NCBI GenBank assembly: GCA_027574665.1
Contig: CM050658.1
Span: 25,875,098 to 25,939,097 of the forward strand
DNA length: 64,000 nucleotides
Direction: 5' to 3'
Origin: Rhynochetos jubatus
Taxonomy: Eukaryota > Chordata > Aves > Eurypygiformes > Rhynochetidae
Shown here: one piece after another, positions 58,501 to 64,000 of the stretch
Layout: each line of letters begins with the position of its first letter
How positions within the stretch are numbered: position 1 is the stretch's first letter
Position numbers and translations under genes: made by a program
Notes under the pieces: model-generated
Database searches by the model: none
What the model saw: only the letters and a program-made list of their open reading frames with translations
Told to the model about the DNA's origin: nothing

Positions 58501-61500
58501 CATAGGTGGAAGATTCTCATTTCTCAAACCTAATTACCCATTAAGTTTCAAACGCTGAACAGGATCAGGGAGGGGAGATGCAGTTGTCTGGACACTTTTC
58601 AGAGGAAAAAGAATGAACTGCCCTCAGGAGCTGAAGTGCTGCATCAGTTTCCAGGATTTCCTGTTGTAGAAGGTAAATTTATACCTCTAAGGCATATAGG
58701 TCAATGTCAGGCTCAAGCAGGACAGAAGTTTGAAGGGTGATAGTTACTGACCAGTACTAGTCCTATCTGATCACACCCTAAGGACTGACCGTTCTTCCCA
58801 TAAATGCTCTTGGGTCTAATCTTCTACACTGGCAGCCTAGCCTGTAGAGTATTTTATATATGAATCTGTTTTTTCTGTGATGCCAATGAACACTTTCCCT
58901 TATGGCCAAATAGACTCTGGAAAAATTCAAATTGAGGTTGTCTAACAGAATGAGTACTTCTGGCTTCAGTTTCTAATCAAGACTTGGATTTAAGTGATGT
59001 TTGCAAGTTGCTTGCATTTACACTTGCATGTATGTAGCTAGAGAGAGTCTGAATCATAATATGGCTTCCAGCCCCCATGTGCTCTCTCACGTTTTTTTGT
59101 CCCTTCACTGGTTTTGGGAAGCTCATTAATTTAACCTTCTTAAAGTTCCTAACTATATAGGAAGGTTTATGAGGGTTCCATATTCCAACATGGGACCTCT
59201 GGAGCACTTAGGTTTTAGAACTTGTGCCATCACTATTTTTGACTAATCTTTTTAATACTCTTGTCTTAATTTCAACATCTGCTCTCAAGGCTTGGAGACA
59301 GTGCTTGGCACTGCATTTGAATACACAGAGTAAAAAAATGTGTAAATGATCTGTCAGAGCTTGGATACTCTTTAATACTGAGGGGTAGAAAATGGCTGTT
59401 CTATTGCATTTATCCATAACAAAATTTGACAATGTATACAGGAAAAAGAACAGCTTAAAACTTGTATGTTTTAGTTAACTTTCTCCAGCCTCCTCATTTA
59501 TCATTGCACTTTAATTTTTAAATATTTCATTGCATCGTGATAATATACTTAAAATTTAGCTTGGCATGAAATACATAAACTGTATTATTAATATCCTATT
59601 ATTTTATGGTTATATAAGAGCAGATTTGAATTGTCACTTTAAATCAGACCATAAGTCAAAGCAAAGATCTTAATAGGCTGCTTAGATCTGTAACTTCACT
59701 GAATTGAACAGTAATTTGGCAATCTCTTCCGCTAAATGCAGTGAGATAGCTAGTTAGTGTGATAGGCCCAGGCAAATATATTGTGTTGCAATGGTGGAGA
59801 CAATTCCCTGTGGCAATTGCACTGGCAGTTGAGTTGATGCGTCTTGATACACTGATTCAGCGTTCTTTATGTTGAGGAGGGAAAATGTGTTTTAGAGACT
59901 CCTAATGTGAATTCTAGGAATTGGGCTGAATAACACTTGTGTCACCCAAAATAGTCCTATCCTTATGAAATTCACTCTTCGTAATCCATTAAAATGCCTT
60001 TATTATGGAATGTATCTAGTTGGCAATTATATCTAAATTGTGTGCTACTGGTGAAAATGCTTAGCATTCATAAAGAGCTCCATGCACCTGATAGGGAATA
60101 GACTCTGTACTTTATAAGTATGCCTAAGCTCCATTATCTACCACTGGTGTCTTTGACAACCAAATATTTTTCCAAATGTCTCACCATCAGCACTTCTATA
60201 CATCCAGAAAACAGCTACAGTACATGTGCTGAGAAACCGAGCATGCTCACTGCAATGAATGGAGTACCTTGAGCGCTCACATGAACCACATCCAAGTGGG
60301 ACCTACCTGTCTCGTAATACAGAATCACTCCTGACTCTGCATTTCCAGGACTTTGAAGTCTAAGGGACTGCAAAGCCTTGTAGATGCCCTTGCTTTTTAT
60401 TTAGATCTCTACTGCTGGTCTTCTATATTCTAAGAGGCTGTCTTTAGTAGGACATGAGCAGTTTTCCACCTCCTTTAGTTGCCCTCCATGTGTATATAAA
60501 AAAAACCCTCTAGGTAGTGAGAGGTGAAGATGGAAGTTGAAAAGGAAAGTGCTCTCTGTAAATATAAGCCCCATTTTTCTGACTTTTCCAGGTTTAGGTT
60601 TTTTTTTTTCATTAAGAGAAACATTTTTGTATTGCTTATGTTCTTCAGTTGCTTTTTAAAATGTGCTCAATACACATTTCAAATTCTGTTTTAGAACAGA
60701 AATATAGTTCTTCCAATAATGGTAGAAAAAAACGGGTGACAGTAAAAAAAGCAAATCCCTTAAGAGTAGGCATTATAGATTTGTCTCTCTCCTGGGAATA
60801 AAGAAGCAGTTTTTCCTTCAAATTAGAACTTGAATTTTACTGAAACCAAAGACTGTATTTCAAGAATTACTAATATTGGAGAGAGGATGATGAATCAATA
60901 ATTAAAGCAATCATATGTGCCACGACGAAAAACTTGACCAACAAATACACAAAAAGAATGATTTAATGTTGTGTTTCTCTTATTTCTTTTACTACTTGTG
61001 TTCACCGAACGCTACCTCAGATCTCCCCAACATGATCACCCTTTCAGACTTGCTGTCAAATTAGGAGAACAGCAAGGCAGGAAATAAGTATCATTAAACT
61101 GCTGATGGTTAAAAGGAGAAACAGAAGCAGCCACATGCTTGCACTTTAGCTTCATCTTAAGCTGTCAGCTTTGGGATCTGAAGATCTTTTACTTTCTTAT
61201 AGTATAAGTGCATGCTTTCACCCTCTTCCGCCACCATTGACTTCATTTACAGTGAAAACGCGCAGCTATGCTGTTATTCTGTGAAACACATCCAGAAATT
61301 GCGTTTCTTAATTTTTCTTTGTTAAGAATAATAATGTCACCATTTTAACTGCCTTTGAAAGTGTGATTAGGAGTCTATTCTCTTGAGCAAATGCTACTTC
61401 TTATCAGTCTTTCTGTGGGACAACACTGTTTCATAATTTCTGTGTTCTACAAAAGGGACACTTCTGTGCTGTGCTTCATGATAGCAGTCATCCATAAAGC

Positions 61501-64000
61501 CACCGCTTGGCTTTTTCAACAAAAAATACCCTCTTTTGCCCATGGTGAAGTTGAGATGCATATGCTCGTTTCACTCTTGAGGACTTTCCTGGCCCATGCT
61601 GGTGAGCTTCTCCAGAAACCTACATTTAAAAAAAAAGGACAAAGGTGAAAAGGAACAGTCCCCTTCCCCCTCACATAGTCATTGCATTCATTTACCTTCA
61701 GTTTGAACATACTATCTTGTCCATCTCCTTAGAGGTTCTGTCTCTCTTTCCTTCCACAGACTAGGTAGGATTATAGAATTTAGGTGCAGCTCCTTCACTG
61801 CCCCAAAGCATGCCTAAAATATTCTGTTTTATTGGTAAAAATGTTTGTTTTCATTTCATCTGGTGAAGGAAGCATTTTTAAATGTGGAGATTTCCTAAGT
61901 TTTTGCCCAAGCTATCCACGCCCCACCGAAATGGTACAGGTTTAGCAGTCCTGTGGCCCCTGAGGGACAGAGGGAGGTTACAGAACTCCAGAGGTTAGGA
62001 GAAGTGTCCATACATGAGCCTCGAGAGTACAGGGAAGCTCTTTCAGGCAGCTGCTAGAGACCCCTGCCAAGAAAACCAGTGTGTGTTCTCTAGCTTGATA
62101 GGATTATTCTGAACTGCTGAAAAGACACAAAGTGAATTTTAATCTGGCTAGAGGTTTCTGGTGGATGATTTCCCCTGCTCCCTCTGAAATACTGGTTCAT
62201 CTGATGCTAAATGTGATCCTGATTTTCTAAAGGAAAGGACCAGGAACGTATTACAGATGAGCCAGGGCTATATGGAGCCACATGATACTCAAGTTACATT
62301 TCCATAAGAGACTGTACTGAGGCAATGTATGGGTGGATCTGGAAAATTACTCTCTCTAGGTATTGCTTTCATCATGCAGACTTTTAATTAACTGTGTTTC
62401 CATAGCTGTAAAAATGAATGAATTCTTATTTCCTATGGGTTTGAATTTTCCTCTTTGATTTTGTTGTCTAAGAAAGTGTAAACGCTCCCTGGAGCTTCCT
62501 CCTAGTGGGAGCAGGTATGAGGAGTTGCCTTCTCACGTGGGCATTTCCAGGGTTTCTCTATTTTTCATAATGTCACTAGGACCCAACTTATCTTTCTGAT
62601 CTTGATCTTTCAAATTCAGTTTAAACCAGTCAGTGGGCTCAACATTTACTGAGGGTGACAAATATGCAGATAGGCATGATCAAAAAGCACTATCATAGTG
62701 GAAAACCAGAAAACCAAAAAATCTATCAAGAAAGTTTGTGCAAGTGGAATATTTTTTGTTTCATAATGCTGAAGATTTGGATGGAGAGAGGAGAAAAGCT
62801 GCGAGCCCACTGACAAGTTGACAATGGCATGTACGCCAGAGTCAGCATAGTTGGGTGGATTCAGTGTCTTGTAGAGAATCTGTCTGACAAGTTCCTTTCC
62901 TCTGAAATAACACTTTAAAATTCACTATTTTGCTTCTGGTGTTACCCTAGTTATTAAGTAAATTAATTTAATTTATTTGTACTTTATTTATAGTGCGCTA
63001 GAAGATAATACCTACTGACTGCTCTGCATTTTAGCTCAGCACATAAATCTTGCCTGATGTTGGGTTATTTTAAACATTTGAACTTCTTAGAATCTGCACG
63101 TAAAATCCAACTTTGTTTTTTCTGAGTTGCTTTTTAAACATTAGAATACGTATTCCAAGTGTTTAGTTATTTTTCCTAAGGCTATGGAAATCAAATGCTT
63201 ATATAAGGTTTTGGAAGGTTGCTTTTGTTATCTTACAAATATAATAGTAATTAGTAATAATCCAATAATTCTGATTAGCCTCAGCCTGTTTGGATCTGCA
63301 GGTATAAGAAATATGAACAAATGTACGTTAACAGCAAAGGAGGTTCTCTTAAGTCTGTCTGTATATAATTTGTCAGTGTAGTAGAAAATCAAATTTAATC
63401 TTTGTATAAAAAAATTGAGCTGACATTCCCCAAACAAATCTTATTACTCAAGAGTGGCAATGTGCTGGCTGTAATAGTGACTTCAGCGCTGACTCATTAC
63501 ACAAGTGGCTTGGTACCAATTGCCAATTTTCACTTGCAAAGAGCCCTCAGAACCTGTTCACTTACTTGGAATCGCCACTGTTTTCACATGACTCTATTGA
63601 GTGCATTTCAGTCCTGTTTCCTTCTCTCTTCTTGGTGTGGTTAAAGTTTCTTCTGCCTTCATGCACTCGGCGAATCGCTTGTATGCAAAATTAGTTTAGT
63701 TATGGGTTTTTTTTAATTTTATTTTTTCCTGTTCTCCAAAATGTCCTTTGAGATCTAGAGCCAAAAGACTAGAGGCTCCAGGGCCATGCTACATTGCAGC
63801 CTTGCCTTCAGGTCTAGTGTAGAGACTCATTGCTATTTCAGGTAGTGCCATATAGGGGCAAATGTGAATTAAAGAGCAAAGCGATCTCCATTATATTATG
63901 TGTACAAGCTGTAAAATAGTTATACAAATCTGCTTTGCCATACGTATAATAGCTAAAAGGTTGCCTTGGGGCTCAGCTACAGGACTAGAAATGGGTTTTC
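55544..64000. other. AT-rich stretch with no gene seen
   Basis: No frame above about 95 codons. A GC-richer piece lies at about 61920-62080. Short A/T simple runs occur (for example 55875-55900). No promoter, RNA gene or transposon end was recognised. Confidence 0.5.

Noticed and set aside
9238..64000. CRISPR-like arrays, tRNA, rRNA or snRNA genes
   Set aside because: No regularly spaced repeats and no cloverleaf or box A/B patterns were noticed by eye. Small noncoding RNAs could still be missed without a covariance-model search.

Overview
The window is vertebrate nuclear DNA from a bird. Two CR1 retroposon 3' ends (38966-39322 and 54950-55543), gammaretrovirus-like endogenous retrovirus (ERV) debris with a proline-tRNA primer-binding site, CpG-island composition and very low coding density all fit. 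A compact RING gene of the Topors-like type, a family I recall as multi-copy in songbirds, suggests a passerine; that last step is inference. There are no operons or prokaryotic features.

Layout. (1) 1-9237 is a GC-rich, rearranged block. It opens with a CpG-island promoter-like segment (1-526), repeated almost identically at 8645-9237. Inside are a plus-strand ERV LTR end with PBS and leader (1090-1460), a 160-180 bp direct repeat (2327-2508 and 6015-6176), one convincing gene, an internally deleted provirus (6179-about 8100: LTR stub, integrase remnant, env TM remnant, polypurine tract, 3' LTR), and a minus-strand ERV leader/PBS/LTR end (8645 down to 8090) homologous to the plus-strand one. 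(2) 9238-64000 is AT-rich and essentially gene-free to the eye: two CR1 fragments, homopolymer and simple repeats, a few diverged duplications, a nearly G-less tract with a quadruplex motif, a GC-richer repeat-like patch (about 43640-44090) and an interrupted coding-like patch (about 40262-41060).

The one gene I support is a Topors-like RING-finger E3 ligase on the minus strand (CDS 4390-5412, 340 aa). It has a predicted 121 bp 5'UTR intron and, just upstream, a tandem 23-25 bp array carrying CCAAT boxes. It lies between ERV leaders that point toward each other and between two direct repeats. The minus-strand ERV/CpG promoter could transcribe toward it and the plus-strand LTR could transcribe antisense across it. 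Whether it is a host gene invaded by ERVs or a gene carried and amplified with ERV-derived sequence cannot be settled here. It is the most interesting question in the window.
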